This document shows positions 1 through 9,000 of a stretch of 20,042 nucleotides of DNA, piece by piece. Numbering within the stretch: the stretch's first letter is position 1; each line of letters begins with the position of its first letter. This DNA comes from an uncultured Planctomycetaceae bacterium (GTDB lineage: Bacteria; Planctomycetota; Planctomycetia; Pirellulales; UBA1268). Below the pieces are notes generated by a model that did not search any database, was not told where the DNA came from, and was given only the letters and a program-made list of their open reading frames with translations. The position numbers were made by a program, and so were the translations under genes. The DNA is taken from contig CAISKG010000303.1 of assembly GCA_903885855.1 (NCBI GenBank), positions 1-20,042 of the forward strand, given 5' to 3'.

Positions 1-64
1 AGACGCGCAAGATTCAGGTTCTTGTCCAGGTAACTGGGTGGAGGTTCAAGTCCTCTCTCGGGCA
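1..64 (+). tRNA. tRNA-Leu (anticodon CAG), 5' part outside window
   Basis: This is the 3' part of a class II tRNA. The anticodon stem is CAAGA/TCTTG (8-12 with 20-24) around the loop TTCAGGT (13-19), with anticodon CAG at 15-17, so it decodes leucine CUG. A long variable arm follows, with a CCAG/CTGG stem (26-37), then a T arm GGAGG/CCTCT around TTCAAGT (40-56), the 3' acceptor strand CTCGGGC (57-63) and discriminator A64. No CCA is encoded, so the tail must be added by nucleotidyltransferase. The acceptor 5' strand and D arm lie before the window. Confidence 0.93.
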
Positions 65-88
65 TTTCCGCGGCTCCCCGCCGCGCCC

Positions 89-111
89 CCCCGCCCGCTG
101 CCAGGGCGGGG
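89..111 (+). terminator. GC hairpin downstream of tRNA-Leu
   Basis: A perfect 8-bp stem CCCCGCCC/GGGCGGGG (89-96 with 104-111) encloses the 7-nt loop GCTGCCA and is followed by CTTCT. It sits 25 nt after the tRNA and may end its transcript. The following T-tract is poor, so Rho-independent termination is only a possibility. Confidence 0.4.
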
Positions 112-120
112 CTTCTCCGC

Positions 121-142
121 GGGCTCGCGCCGGCGCGAGCCC
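121..142. repeat. 22-nt perfect palindrome
   Basis: The sequence is exactly self-complementary; the half is GGGCTCGCGCC. As RNA it gives a 9-bp stem with a 4-nt loop. It lies between the tRNA and the DIP1984-like gene, next to the 89-111 hairpin. It could be a terminator, a leader structure or a protein-binding site; nothing further can be said from sequence. Confidence 0.5.
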
Positions 143-179
143 GACCGTGACCGGCGGCCCATCGTCGGACCATGCTCCC

Positions 180-635
180 ATGAAGATCGCCGAAGCGCTG
201 CTCCTGCGGGCCGACCTGAAGAAGAAGCTGGCGTCGCTGCGCGAGCGGATCGGGGCCAACGCCGTGGTGCAGGAGAAGGAAAAGCCCCACGAGGACCCGG
301 CCAAGCTCATCAAGGAGGCGGTCGGCGTGCTGGGCGAGTTGGAGGACATCGCCCTCCGCATCGACCGGGCCAACCAGGTGACCAAGCTCGCCGACGGGCG
401 CGTGCTGGCGGTGGCGGTCGCGCAGCGCGACACGCTCGCCCAGCACCACTCCCTGCTCCAGGCCGCCATCGCGGCCACCCGCAAGGAGCCCGACCGCTAC
501 AGCATGAAGGAGATCAAGTGGGTCGCCACGCTCGAGGTCGCCAAGCTCCAGAAGCAGTGCGACGACCTCGCGAAGCAACTCCGAGAGATCAACGCCGCCA
601 TCCAGGCCACGAACTGGAAGGCCGACATCGAATGA
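180..635 (+). CDS. DIP1984 family (septicolysin-like) protein
   Basis: A 151-aa soluble, strongly helical protein. It matches the DIP1984/septicolysin-like family from memory of its N-terminal pattern: MKIAEALLLRADL, then Leu/Arg heptads (LRERIGANAVVQ), then an acidic proline segment E-K-P-H-E-D-P-A-K-L. The rest is coiled-coil-like, ending in INAAIQATNW. The family's role is not established; 'septicolysin' is a label by similarity and does not show toxin activity. Length is about that of the family. I chose the ATG at 180 because the family begins at MKxAEAL; an in-frame GTG at 147 would add 11 residues unlike the family. No clear Shine-Dalgarno precedes either start. A three-codon frame (ATG at 172) ends in a TGA overlapping this start codon. 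It appears monocistronic. Confidence 0.85.
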   Translation: MKIAEALLLRADLKKKLASLRERIGANAVVQEKEKPHEDPAKLIKEAVGVLGELEDIALRIDRANQVTKLADGRVLAVAVAQRDTLAQHHSLLQAAIAATRKEPDRYSMKEIKWVATLEVAKLQKQCDDLAKQLREINAAIQATNWKADIE

Positions 636-859
636 GAAGTCCCGGGTGAGTGCCAGACCCCGGCGCCGGGCCGAGGGGTTGAAAACATATCGGGCCGGTT
701 CCGAAGCGCCGTGGGCGGGCGCGACACGTTGACCCCTGACGCCCATCATCACTGACGCCTGAGCGGCCCCCGTGGTTGGTCACACGTCACCCGTCACCAC
801 CAGGCACTGACGGGACTTCTCACCTTCTCACGGCCGCGCCGAGCCGGCCTCCGGCCGCG

Positions 860-2086
860 TCAGCCCGCGCGCCAGATCATGGCCACGTTGGTCGTCATCG
901 AGCCTCCCATGTTGAAGGTCATGAAGGTGCGGGCGCCCTCCACCTGGCGGTCCCCCGCCTCGCCGCAGCCCTGGGTGAAGACCTCCGCCACCTGCCGCAC
1001 CCCCGTGGCCCCCACCGGATGGCCGTCGGCGATCAGCCCGCCGCCGGTGTTCACCGGCATCGAGCGCGCGGGCCGCTCCCCGAGGCCCGCCTCGGCCCGG
1101 ACCTGCGGCAGCGCCGTCGCCCCCGAGGCCACCAGCGCCGCCGCCCCCCCGGGCTCCGCCCAGCCGAGGGCCTCGTAGGCCACCAGCTCCGAGATCGAGA
1201 AGCAGTCGTGCACCTCGGCGGCGTCGAGGTCGCCCGGCTGCACGCCCGCCATCGCGTAGGCGCGATCGGCCGCCCGCCGCACGAGGGGAAAGGCGGGCAC
1301 GTCCTTGTCGTCCAGTCGCAGGCGGTCGGTGGTGTGGCCCCAGCCGAGGAGGGCGAGCGAGCGGCCGCGCCGCGCGAAGCGCTCGGAGGCGAGCACGACC
1401 GCCGCGGCCCCGTCGGTGATCTGCGAGCAGTCGCTCACCTTGAGCGGCGGGGCGAAGCGCGGATTGGCCTCGCAGGCCTCGAGGGCCATGGCCGTGGTCA
1501 TCGCGGCGTCGCGCCGCTGGGCCAGCGGGTTCCTCCGGGCGTGGGCGTGGTTCTTCACCACCACGCCCGCCAGATCGCGGTCGGAGAGCCCGTGGCGGGC
1601 GGCGTAGGCCGCCGCGATGCGGGCGAACATCTTCGGCATCATGTGCTCGCCGTACTGCGGCCGCTCCGCCTGCCAGTCGGCGGCGGCGGCCAGCACGTCG
1701 GAGCCCTCCGCCGGCGACATCGTCTTCTGCTGCTCCGCGCCGACGACGAGCACGAGGTCGTGGAGCCCGGCCGCGATCCACTGCGCCGCGGTGAGCACGG
1801 CGATGCTCCCGGAGGCGCAGGCCGCCTCGGTGTGGAGCGTGGGAATGCCGCGGAGGGCCCCGTCGATCCCCACGAGCAGCGCGCCGAGGTGGAGCTGGCG
1901 GGTGTAGAGGCCGGCGGCGAAGTTGCCCACCACCCCCGCCCCGACGTCGCCCGGCTCCACCCGCGCGTCGGCGAGCGCCGCGCGGCCCGTCTCGACGATC
2001 ACGTCGGCAAGCGCCAGCCCCTCCTTGCGGAGGTTGCGCTTGAAGTCGCTGCGGGAGGCACCGATGACGTGGACCGGCCGGCTCAT
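860..2086 (-). CDS. Thiolase / acetyl-CoA acetyltransferase (SCP-x type)
   Basis: A 408-aa protein of the thiolase superfamily, non-decarboxylating SCP2/SCP-x-like branch. Such enzymes cleave 3-ketoacyl-CoA with CoA (or condense acyl-CoAs) in the cytoplasm. The nucleophilic Cys90 lies in TEAACASGS. A second active motif HDCFSISEL starts at about 293, and the C-terminal GHPVGATG block gives His356. The start ATG at 2086 has a G-rich Shine-Dalgarno (GGGGGG) a few bases upstream and gives the family's usual N-terminus (VHVIGASRSDF); longer frames upstream run antisense to the SDR gene. It is divergent from the SDR gene (139-bp gap). It fits as the last, chain-shortening step of the acyl-CoA degradation island. 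Family certain, substrate unknown. Confidence 0.92.
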   Translation of the reverse strand: MSRPVHVIGASRSDFKRNLRKEGLALADVIVETGRAALADARVEPGDVGAGVVGNFAAGLYTRQLHLGALLVGIDGALRGIPTLHTEAACASGSIAVLTAAQWIAAGLHDLVLVVGAEQQKTMSPAEGSDVLAAAADWQAERPQYGEHMMPKMFARIAAAYAARHGLSDRDLAGVVVKNHAHARRNPLAQRRDAAMTTAMALEACEANPRFAPPLKVSDCSQITDGAAAVVLASERFARRGRSLALLGWGHTTDRLRLDDKDVPAFPLVRRAADRAYAMAGVQPGDLDAAEVHDCFSISELVAYEALGWAEPGGAAALVASGATALPQVRAEAGLGERPARSMPVNTGGGLIADGHPVGATGVRQVAEVFTQGCGEAGDRQVEGARTFMTFNMGGSMTTNVAMIWRAG

Positions 2087-2225
2087 GCTGCCCCCCGTTG
2101 CGTCGGCGTGGCGACGGCCGGACGACCGTCGCCGGCCTACCCGTGGCCCGACGATGGCCCGGGCGGGATAGAGTGTAGGGGCCGGTGCGGGATCCCGGCA
2201 ATCGACCCGGGGAGCGGCGACCGCG

Positions 2226-2966
2226 ATGGAGTTCACCGACAAGGTCGTTCTCGTCACCGGGGGCTCGCGCGGCATCGGCGCGGGGATCGTGCGCGGCTTC
2301 GCGGCGCGCGGCGCCCGGTGCGTCGTCAATTGGGTGGCCGACCCCGAGGGGCGCAACCACGCCGACGCCGAGGCCCTGGCCGCCGAATGCGGCGCCGCCA
2401 TGACCGTCGAATGCGACGTCGCCGACCACGATCGCGTCGGCGCGGCGATGCGCGCCGTCGTCGAGCGCGAGGGGGGCCTCGACGTGATCGTCAACAACGC
2501 CGGCATCCTCCGCGACCGCACGCTCCGCAAGATGACGCCGGCCGACTTCGACGCCGTGGTGAAGGTCAACCTCGGCGGCGCCTTCAACACCCTCCAGCAC
2601 GCGGCCACGCTCCTCCGCCCCGGCGGCCGCGTGGTCAACATCGCCTCCGTCGCCGCCTTCACCGGCTTCTTCGGGCAGGCCAACTACGCCGCCGCCAAGG
2701 GGGGGCTGGTGGCGCTCACGAAGGTCGCCGCGCGCGAGTTCGCCCGCCAGGGCACGACCGTGAACTGCGTGGCGCCCGGCTTCGTGGAGACGGAGATCCT
2801 CGGGGCCATGCCGCCGGAGGTGAAGGCGCGGTTCGTGGAGCAGATCCCCCTCGGCCGGCTCGGCCGGGTGGAGGACGTCGTGCACGCCGTGCTCTTCCTT
2901 TGTGCGCCCGAAAGCGCCTACGTGACCGGGCAGGTGATCCACGTCAACGGCGGCTTCTACATGTAG
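2226..2966 (+). CDS. SDR-family oxidoreductase (FabG/PhaB-like)
   Basis: A 246-aa classical short-chain dehydrogenase/reductase. Visible motifs are the cofactor-binding TGGSRGIG (11-18), NNAG (90-93), and the catalytic tetrad Asn115, Ser141, Tyr154 and Lys158 (YAAAK). PG at 185-190 and the C-terminal VTGQVIHVNGGFYM are typical of 3-oxoacyl-ACP/CoA reductases and 3-hydroxyacyl-CoA dehydrogenases. In this context it would interconvert 3-hydroxy- and 3-ketoacyl-CoA or oxidise an alcohol precursor, as AtuB/AtuG-type SDRs are thought to do; that is inference. The ATG at 2226 follows a GGGGAG about 11 nt upstream. It is divergent from the thiolase and about 200 bp upstream of the acyl-CoA dehydrogenase on the same strand. 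Confidence 0.93.
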   Translation: MEFTDKVVLVTGGSRGIGAGIVRGFAARGARCVVNWVADPEGRNHADAEALAAECGAAMTVECDVADHDRVGAAMRAVVEREGGLDVIVNNAGILRDRTLRKMTPADFDAVVKVNLGGAFNTLQHAATLLRPGGRVVNIASVAAFTGFFGQANYAAAKGGLVALTKVAAREFARQGTTVNCVAPGFVETEILGAMPPEVKARFVEQIPLGRLGRVEDVVHAVLFLCAPESAYVTGQVIHVNGGFYM

Positions 2967-3060
2967 GCGGGCCCTCCGCGGTGCCCGCCGAAGCCCCTCC
3001 GGCGGGGCCGGGGGCGCCGGCGGCCCGCCGAACCCGCGATGCCCGGCGGCGGGGGGGCGG

Positions 3061-3068
3061 TATACAAT
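3061..3068 (+). promoter_or_regulatory. Candidate -10 element before acyl-CoA dehydrogenase
   Basis: TATACAAT stands out as an AT island inside a very GC-rich spacer and resembles a sigma-70 -10 box (TACAAT at 3063-3068). It would give a leader of about 90 nt before the ATG at 3168. No convincing -35 is visible. Confidence 0.35.
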
Positions 3069-3167
3069 TCCGCCGGCGCGGGGGGCCGCGGTGGCCGCTC
3101 GTGCGCCGGGGGTCGAGCCACGCGGGCCGGCGGCCCCTTCGAGCCGGGCCTGCGGAGGCCGACGCCG

Positions 3168-5198
3168 ATGCTCCGTGAAGCCGAACCGCGCCATGCCGAT
3201 GCCGGCCCGGATGGCGGTGCCGACGCGATCTCCCTGATCCTCGCGCAGGCCGGGCGGCGCCCGGAGGAGATCGCGTCGCTCGCGACCCTCGACGACGCCG
3301 ACCGGGCCGCCGAGGGGCAGTTTTCCGGCGAGGCCCCCACGCTCGCCACGCTCTTCGGCGGCGCGCGGATCGCCGATCTGGCCGCCGGGCGCTTCAGCCC
3401 CACGCCCGAGGTGGCGGCCACGATGGCGGCCTGCCTGGAGTTCGTGCTGGCGCGGAAGAAGGACGACACCCTCCTCGACCACCGGCGGATGCTGTTCCAC
3501 GACGAGACCCTCGCCGGGCTCGCCGCCCGCGGCTTCTTCGGCCTGGCGATCCCCGTCGGGTACGGCGGCAGCGGCGCCAAGCTCGGCGACCTCGGTCCGC
3601 TGCTGCGGGCGCTGTCGCTGGTGCACCCCGATCTGGCGGTGATGTTCGAGGTCCACAACTTCCTCGGGCCCGTCACGCCGCTGCTCGACTTCGGCACCGA
3701 GGAGCAGAAGCGGCGCTTCCTGCCGCGCATGGCCCGCGGCGAGTTGCTCGGGTCCTTCGCCCTCACCGAGCCCGGCGCCGGCGCCGACCCCAGCCGTCTC
3801 ACGCTCGAGGCCCGGCGCGACGGCGACCGCTGGCTCGTGTCGGGGGTGAAGTGGCCGATCACGAACGTCGTCTACGGGGGCCTGTGCGTCCTCGTGCTCA
3901 AGCTCGCCGGCGAGGGGCTGCCGCCGGGCCGCGACTCCGCCATGCTCCTCTTCGAGGTGCCGCCGCGCGACGACGACCACTTCCGCATGGTGCGCAACCG
4001 CCTCTACGCCTTCGACTACCTCTGGAACGCCCGCTTCCGCCTCGACGCCTGCCCGGTGCCCGCCGCCAACCTCCTCGGCCCGCCGGGGAAGGGGCTCGCC
4101 CAGGCCTTCAGCTCGCTGGCCAAGGGGCGCGGCGGGATCTGCGTGAACAGCGCCGTGAAGATCTTCCGTTTGCTCGCGCAGCTGATCCGCGATCCGGAGA
4201 GCCGCCAGTCCACCGCCGGCGGCTGGGCCTCGTTCCGCTCCACCTTCGGCCGCCCGATCGGGGAGTCGCCCAGGATCCGGGCCTGGATGGGGAAGGCGGT
4301 GGCGCACGCGCTGGCCAGCCGCGTGCTCGGCGACGTCTGCTTCCGGCTCGCCGCCCGCGGGGTGCGCGACGAGACGATGGGGATGATCGCCAAGGTCTAC
4401 GCCACCGACGCCCTCCTCGAGACGGCGATCCACGCCTACCAGATCCAGGGGGGCCGCTCCGTCCACGTCGACGAGTCGCGCGAGGCCGCGCGCCGCCACG
4501 CGCCGGTCGCCGAGGGGCGCGTGCCGATCGAGAACTACATCGGCGAGAACATGCACGAGTTCGCCATCGCCACCGTCTACGAGGGGCCCAATCCGGTCCT
4601 CGCCGACGTCGGCGCCCCCAACGCCATGACGCGCGCCATCCGGGCGAAGTACCTCGAGCCGATCGGCCTGGCGGAGGCGAAGGGCTCGTTCGGCTTGGGC
4701 GCGAAGGCCCGTTTCGGCCTCTACGTGGCGGCCACCGTGGCGGGGTCGTTCCTCCCCTGGCAGTCGGCGGCGGGGCTGGCCGCGCTGCCGCCGGCCCGGC
4801 GGCGCTGGGTGCGGCGGGCGCTCGTGCGCAACCGCGTCCTCGGCCGCCGCGTGCTCCTGGTCATCGCCCGCTACCAGAAGTCGTTCATCGAGGAGAGCCT
4901 GCTGCTGGGGGCCGACGGCGGCATCTTCCACCAGCTGTGCGCCTCGACGGCGGCGCTGGTGTACGCGATCGCGCTGGAGGACGAGCGGCCCGAATACCGC
5001 CTGGTGGCCGAGGCCCTCGACCGGGAGGCCGAGCTGCTGCTCTGCGGCCGGCGCCCCGACGCGACGCTCGAACGCCGCTGGGCGGAGCTGGGGAGGCTGG
5101 TGATGGATCCCGCCTCCGCGCTCCACCGCGACCTCGTGGCCGACATCGAGGTGAGCCGGATCCCGCTCGATCCGCGCTCGGTCGCCGACTACGTCTGA
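3168..5198 (+). CDS. Acyl-CoA dehydrogenase, long form with C-terminal extension
   Basis: A 676-aa FAD-dependent acyl-CoA dehydrogenase that introduces the alpha,beta double bond into acyl-CoA. Residues about 100-480 form the ACAD core: FGLAIPVGYGGSG (124-136), the flavin/substrate signature FALTEPGAGAD (197-207), RTF-like STFGRPIGE (358-366) and the QIQGGRS helix (425-431). The catalytic base is probably Glu472 in TVYEGPN, the position used by short/medium-chain types. About 190 residues follow the core, as in VLCAD/ACAD9-like long forms, against about 380 aa for simple ACADs. I chose the ATG at 3168 for its CGGAGG at 3154-3159; upstream codons in frame read as low-complexity spacer. It is followed after 27 bp by the hydratase gene, so the two are probably cotranscribed. 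By context it parallels AtuD/LiuA; the substrate is unproven. Confidence 0.92.
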   Translation: MLREAEPRHADAGPDGGADAISLILAQAGRRPEEIASLATLDDADRAAEGQFSGEAPTLATLFGGARIADLAAGRFSPTPEVAATMAACLEFVLARKKDDTLLDHRRMLFHDETLAGLAARGFFGLAIPVGYGGSGAKLGDLGPLLRALSLVHPDLAVMFEVHNFLGPVTPLLDFGTEEQKRRFLPRMARGELLGSFALTEPGAGADPSRLTLEARRDGDRWLVSGVKWPITNVVYGGLCVLVLKLAGEGLPPGRDSAMLLFEVPPRDDDHFRMVRNRLYAFDYLWNARFRLDACPVPAANLLGPPGKGLAQAFSSLAKGRGGICVNSAVKIFRLLAQLIRDPESRQSTAGGWASFRSTFGRPIGESPRIRAWMGKAVAHALASRVLGDVCFRLAARGVRDETMGMIAKVYATDALLETAIHAYQIQGGRSVHVDESREAARRHAPVAEGRVPIENYIGENMHEFAIATVYEGPNPVLADVGAPNAMTRAIRAKYLEPIGLAEAKGSFGLGAKARFGLYVAATVAGSFLPWQSAAGLAALPPARRRWVRRALVRNRVLGRRVLLVIARYQKSFIEESLLLGADGGIFHQLCASTAALVYAIALEDERPEYRLVAEALDREAELLLCGRRPDATLERRWAELGRLVMDPASALHRDLVADIEVSRIPLDPRSVADYV

Positions 5199-5225
5199 CA
5201 TCCCCGCGCCCGCCGGAGGCCGCCC

Positions 5226-5990
5226 GTGCCCGACACCGTCCGCGTCGAGTTTCCGCGTGAGGGGATCGCGATCCTCATCCTCGACCGCCCCGAGCGGCGC
5301 AACGCCCTCTCCATCGCGCTGTTGGGGGCGCTCACGCGCGAGCTCGAGGCGCTCCACGCCCGCGGCGCGGCGCGGGTGGTGATCCTGCGCGGCGAGGGGC
5401 CGGTGTTCTCGGCCGGGCTCGACCTCCACGAGGCGGCCGACGACGCCCTGGTGGAGGAGTCGGCCCGGCACGTCTCGGCGGCCCTCCATGCCCTCCGGCG
5501 CTCGCCGCTGATCTCGATCGCGGCCGTGCAGGGGGGGGCCTACGCGGGCGGCGCGGGGCTGATGGCCGCCTGCGACATGGCCGTCGGCGCCGCCGACGCG
5601 AGGATCGGCTTCCCGGAGGCGCGCCGCGGCCTCCTGCCGGCGCTGGTCACCGACGTCCTCCGGGTGAAGGTCCGCGCCGGCGACCTGGCCGAGCTGTTCC
5701 TCGTCGGCGATCCGATCGACGCCCTGCGCGCCCGGGAGATCGGCCTCTTCCAGCGCGTGGTGCCGGCGGAGCGCGTGCTCCCGGAGGCGCTCGCGATGGC
5801 GGCGAGCATCCTCGCCGGCGGCCCGCACACGATCGAGCGGACGAAGGTCATTCTCCGCTCGGCCTACGCCCGCCCCGAGGGCGCGGAGGCCAGCCCGATC
5901 GCCGAGCACCTCGCCGGCCGACGCAGCCCCGAGGCGATCGAGGGCCTCCGCGCCTTCCGCGAGAAGCGTCCCCCGGCCTGGGGTCGGTAG
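5226..5990 (+). CDS. Enoyl-CoA hydratase/isomerase family (LiuC/AtuE-like)
   Basis: A 254-aa crotonase-fold protein. The oxyanion-hole segments are FSAGLDL (61-67) and GGAYAGGAGL (103-112). Of the two glutamates used by classical hydratases, the second is present (Glu131 in GFPEARRGL) and the first is replaced (Leu112). This combination, followed by RRGLLPALV, resembles bacterial methylglutaconyl-CoA / isohexenylglutaconyl-CoA hydratases (LiuC, AtuE). It would hydrate the carboxylated enoyl-CoA made by the carboxylase encoded on the opposite strand; the assignment to that clade is inference. It starts with GTG at 5226, supported by GGAGG at 5214-5218. It lies 27 bp after the dehydrogenase and converges with the AtuA-ligase fusion gene. 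Confidence 0.9.
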   Translation: MPDTVRVEFPREGIAILILDRPERRNALSIALLGALTRELEALHARGAARVVILRGEGPVFSAGLDLHEAADDALVEESARHVSAALHALRRSPLISIAAVQGGAYAGGAGLMAACDMAVGAADARIGFPEARRGLLPALVTDVLRVKVRAGDLAELFLVGDPIDALRAREIGLFQRVVPAERVLPEALAMAASILAGGPHTIERTKVILRSAYARPEGAEASPIAEHLAGRRSPEAIEGLRAFREKRPPAWGR

Positions 5991-5995
5991 CCTCA

Positions 5996-6021
5996 CCCGG
6001 CGGCACCGGCCGCCGTCCGGG
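5996..6021. terminator. Hairpin between convergent genes
   Basis: The 31-bp gap between the hydratase stop and the ligase stop contains CCCGG-CGGC / GCCG-T-CCGGG around a 7-nt loop, a 9-bp stem with one bulge. It may act as a bidirectional transcript end, but it lacks a T-tract on either side. Confidence 0.4.
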
Positions 6022-9000
6022 TCAGGCGGTCTCGATCCGGGCCACGTCCTCGAGGCCCAGCTCGACGATGCTGATCTCGCGCATCCGGAACTTCTGGATC
6101 TTGCCGGTGACGGTCGTGGGGAAGGCGTCGACGAACTTCCAGTAGTGGGGCACCTTGAAGTAGGCCAGCCGCTCCCGGCAGAAGGTCTTCAGCTCCTCGG
6201 CCGAGGCCGTGCGCCCGTCGCGCAGGCAGACCCACGCCATCACCTGCTCGCCGAACTTCCGGTCGGGGACGCCGATCACCTGCACGTCGCGCACCGCCGG
6301 GTGGGCGTAGAGGACCTCCTCCACCTCGCGTGGGAAGACGTTCTCCCCGCCGCGGATGACGAGGTCCTTGAGGCGACCCGTGATCCGGTAGCAGCCGCTG
6401 GTGTCGCGGAGGGCCAGGTCGCCGGTGTGGAGCCAGCCCTCGGCGTCGATGGCCCGGGCGGTGAGGTCGGGCTGCCGGTAGTAGCCGAGCATCACGCCGT
6501 GGCCGCGGGCGCAGAATTCCCCCGCCTGCCCGTCGGGGAGCGTGCGGCCGGTCTCGGGATCGACGATCTTCGCCTCGCAGCCGGGGATCACGCGCCCCAC
6601 GGTGCCGACGCGCAGTTCGAGCGGGTCGTCGAAGCGGGTCTGCGTCACCAGCGGCGAGGCCTCCGTCTGCCCGTAGCCGATCGTCATCTCGGCCGCCCCC
6701 ATCTCCCCGGTGACGCGCTTCATCAACTCGATGGGGCAGGGGCTCCCCGCCATGATCCCGGTGCGCAGCGACCGCACGTCGCGGCGCGGCCAGTCGGGGT
6801 GTTCGAGCAGCGCGATGAACATCGTCGGCACCCCGTAGAGCGCCGTGCAGCGCTCCGCCTCGATGGCCGCGAGCACCGCGTCGGCCTGGAAGGACTCCGC
6901 CGGGAAGACGAGCCCGGTGCCGTGGACGACGCCGCACAGCGACCCGAGCACGCACCCGAAGCAGTGGTAGAGCGGCACCGGCACGCAGATCGAATCGAGC
7001 GCCGAGAGCCGCTGGCTGGTGCCGGCGTAGAAGGCGTTGACGAGGATGTTGCGGTGGGAGAGGGTGGCGCCCTTGGGGTTGCCCGTGGTGCCGGAGGTGA
7101 ACTGGATGTTGACCGGCTCGTCGCAGCCCACCGCCGCCTCCGCCAGCGCGAGCCGGGCCGGCGGGATCCCCGCCCCCAGGCCGAGGAAATCGTCCCACGA
7201 GCGGGCCCAGGGGGCGGTGGGCCCGCGCAGCTGCACCACCTCCCGGAGGCGCGGGAAGGCGGCGCTCGAGACGCGGCCTCCGCGGCAGCCGGCCAGGTCG
7301 GGCACGGCCTCGAGGAGCGAGGCGAGGTAGTCGGTGGTCTTGAAGCGGTCGATGACCGCCAGGCCCTTGATGTCGGCGGCGGTGAGGGCGAAGGCCAACT
7401 CCGCCGGCCGGTAGGAGGGATTCACCGTCACGAGCACGACGCCGATCCGCGCCGTCGCGAACTGGAGGAGGAGCCACTCGGGCACGTTCGTGGCCCAGAC
7501 GCCGAAGTGGTCGCCGCGCTCGAGCCCGAGGCCGAGGAGCGCCGCAGCGACGCGGTCGACCTCGCGATCGAGTTCCCCCCAGGTCATGCGCCAGCCGCGC
7601 TCGGGGAAGACGGCGGCGGGGCGGTCGGGGAAGCGCGTGGCGGTGGCGCGGAGCACCTGGCCGATCGAGAGGCCGTCGACCCACGGAGCCTCTGCCTCGT
7701 CCGCGGCCTGGGGGATGCCCCCGGGCCGCAGCGGCAGCGCCAGCAGGGCTTCGGCCAGCGCCTTGCCCTGGGCGTCGGTGCGGATGCCGCGCGCGAGGGC
7801 CCCGTGGAGGATGAAGTTCGCCCCGTCGAGGTTCGGCATCAGGTGGCGCTCCACCCCGGTCACCCCCAGCGGCGCGAAGTGCCGGGCGACCCGCTCGGCG
7901 GTGAGCCACTCCACCAGCCAGGGGAGGTCGGCGGGGTCGCGGAGGAGGACGCCGACGTTGCCGCTGGTGCCCTTGTCGCCGCTGCGACCGTGGGCGAGCG
8001 ACAGGAGCGTGCCGGCCTGCTCGCGCCCCGCCCGCGCCGCGGACGGCGGCGCGACAACCTGCGCCGCGGACGGCGGCGCGACAACCTGCGCCGGATCCGG
8101 CGGCCACGCCGCAGGGGCCGCGCGCGACGCCCGCGTGTCGGCCGTGACGAGCGTCTCCACCCGCGGCGCGACGAGCCCCGCCTCCACCAGGCAGGGCCAG
8201 TAGCGCACCACCTCGTGGACCCGCGGCCGCCCCTCGGCGTAGCCGGTCGTCCCCTGCGGGCCGGCGGTCACCAGCGGCATGATCTCGCGGGCGAAGGCCT
8301 CCACGGCCGAGCGCGACTCGGCCTCCACGGCGATCCGCAGCACCGTCTCGGTGGCCTCCCCCACGGGCCGGCGGATGCCCTCCACCGGCACGCTCGCCCC
8401 CGTCCCCAGGCACTCCACGAGCGTGTCGCGGAAGCGGTGCCCCGCCGCGGCGAGGCGCTCGAGGACGATCCGGCCGCAGCGTGCCGCCTTCTCGGCGGCG
8501 CGGTCGCCCACGATCACGAGCGTGCCCGCCGCCCGGAAGCCGTCGTGGTGGGTGGCGCTGACCTTGAGCGTGGGGGGGCGCGGCATGCCGCGGGCACCGC
8601 GCACGCGCACCCGGTCGGGGCCGATCGCCTCCACGGCCACGTCGAGGAACGACACGCACACGTCCGGGCTCACGTAGCGGGCCGGATCGCCGATCTCGTA
8701 GACGAGCTGCTCCTTCACGGTGGCCGGCGTCACCGCGCCGCCGGCCCGGGGCGATTTGGTGATCGTGCAGCCGCCGTGGCGGTCGATCTCGGCGATGGGG
8801 AAGCCGACGTGGGCCGCGTCGGGGAGGTCGAGCCAATCGGTGGAGATGCCGCCGGTGACCTGCGTGCCGCACTCCAGGAGGTGGCCGGCGACGGTGGCGC
8901 CGGCGAGGCGGTCCCAATCGTCGTCGCGCCAGCCGAACTCGTGCACGCAGGGCCCGACCACGAGCGCGGGATCGGCGACGCGGCCGGTGATCACGATATC

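Noticed and set aside
730..760. CTGACGCC direct repeat, 16 bp apart, as a regulator site
   Set aside because: Only eight bases, in a spacer between convergent gene ends where a promoter operator is unlikely.
828..5996. A 1700-codon open frame on the - strand across the dehydrogenase and SDR genes
   Set aside because: Its product is Arg/Gly/Ala-rich with no domain, and it is antisense or out of frame to clear enzymes. Long stop-free antisense frames are expected at this GC content.
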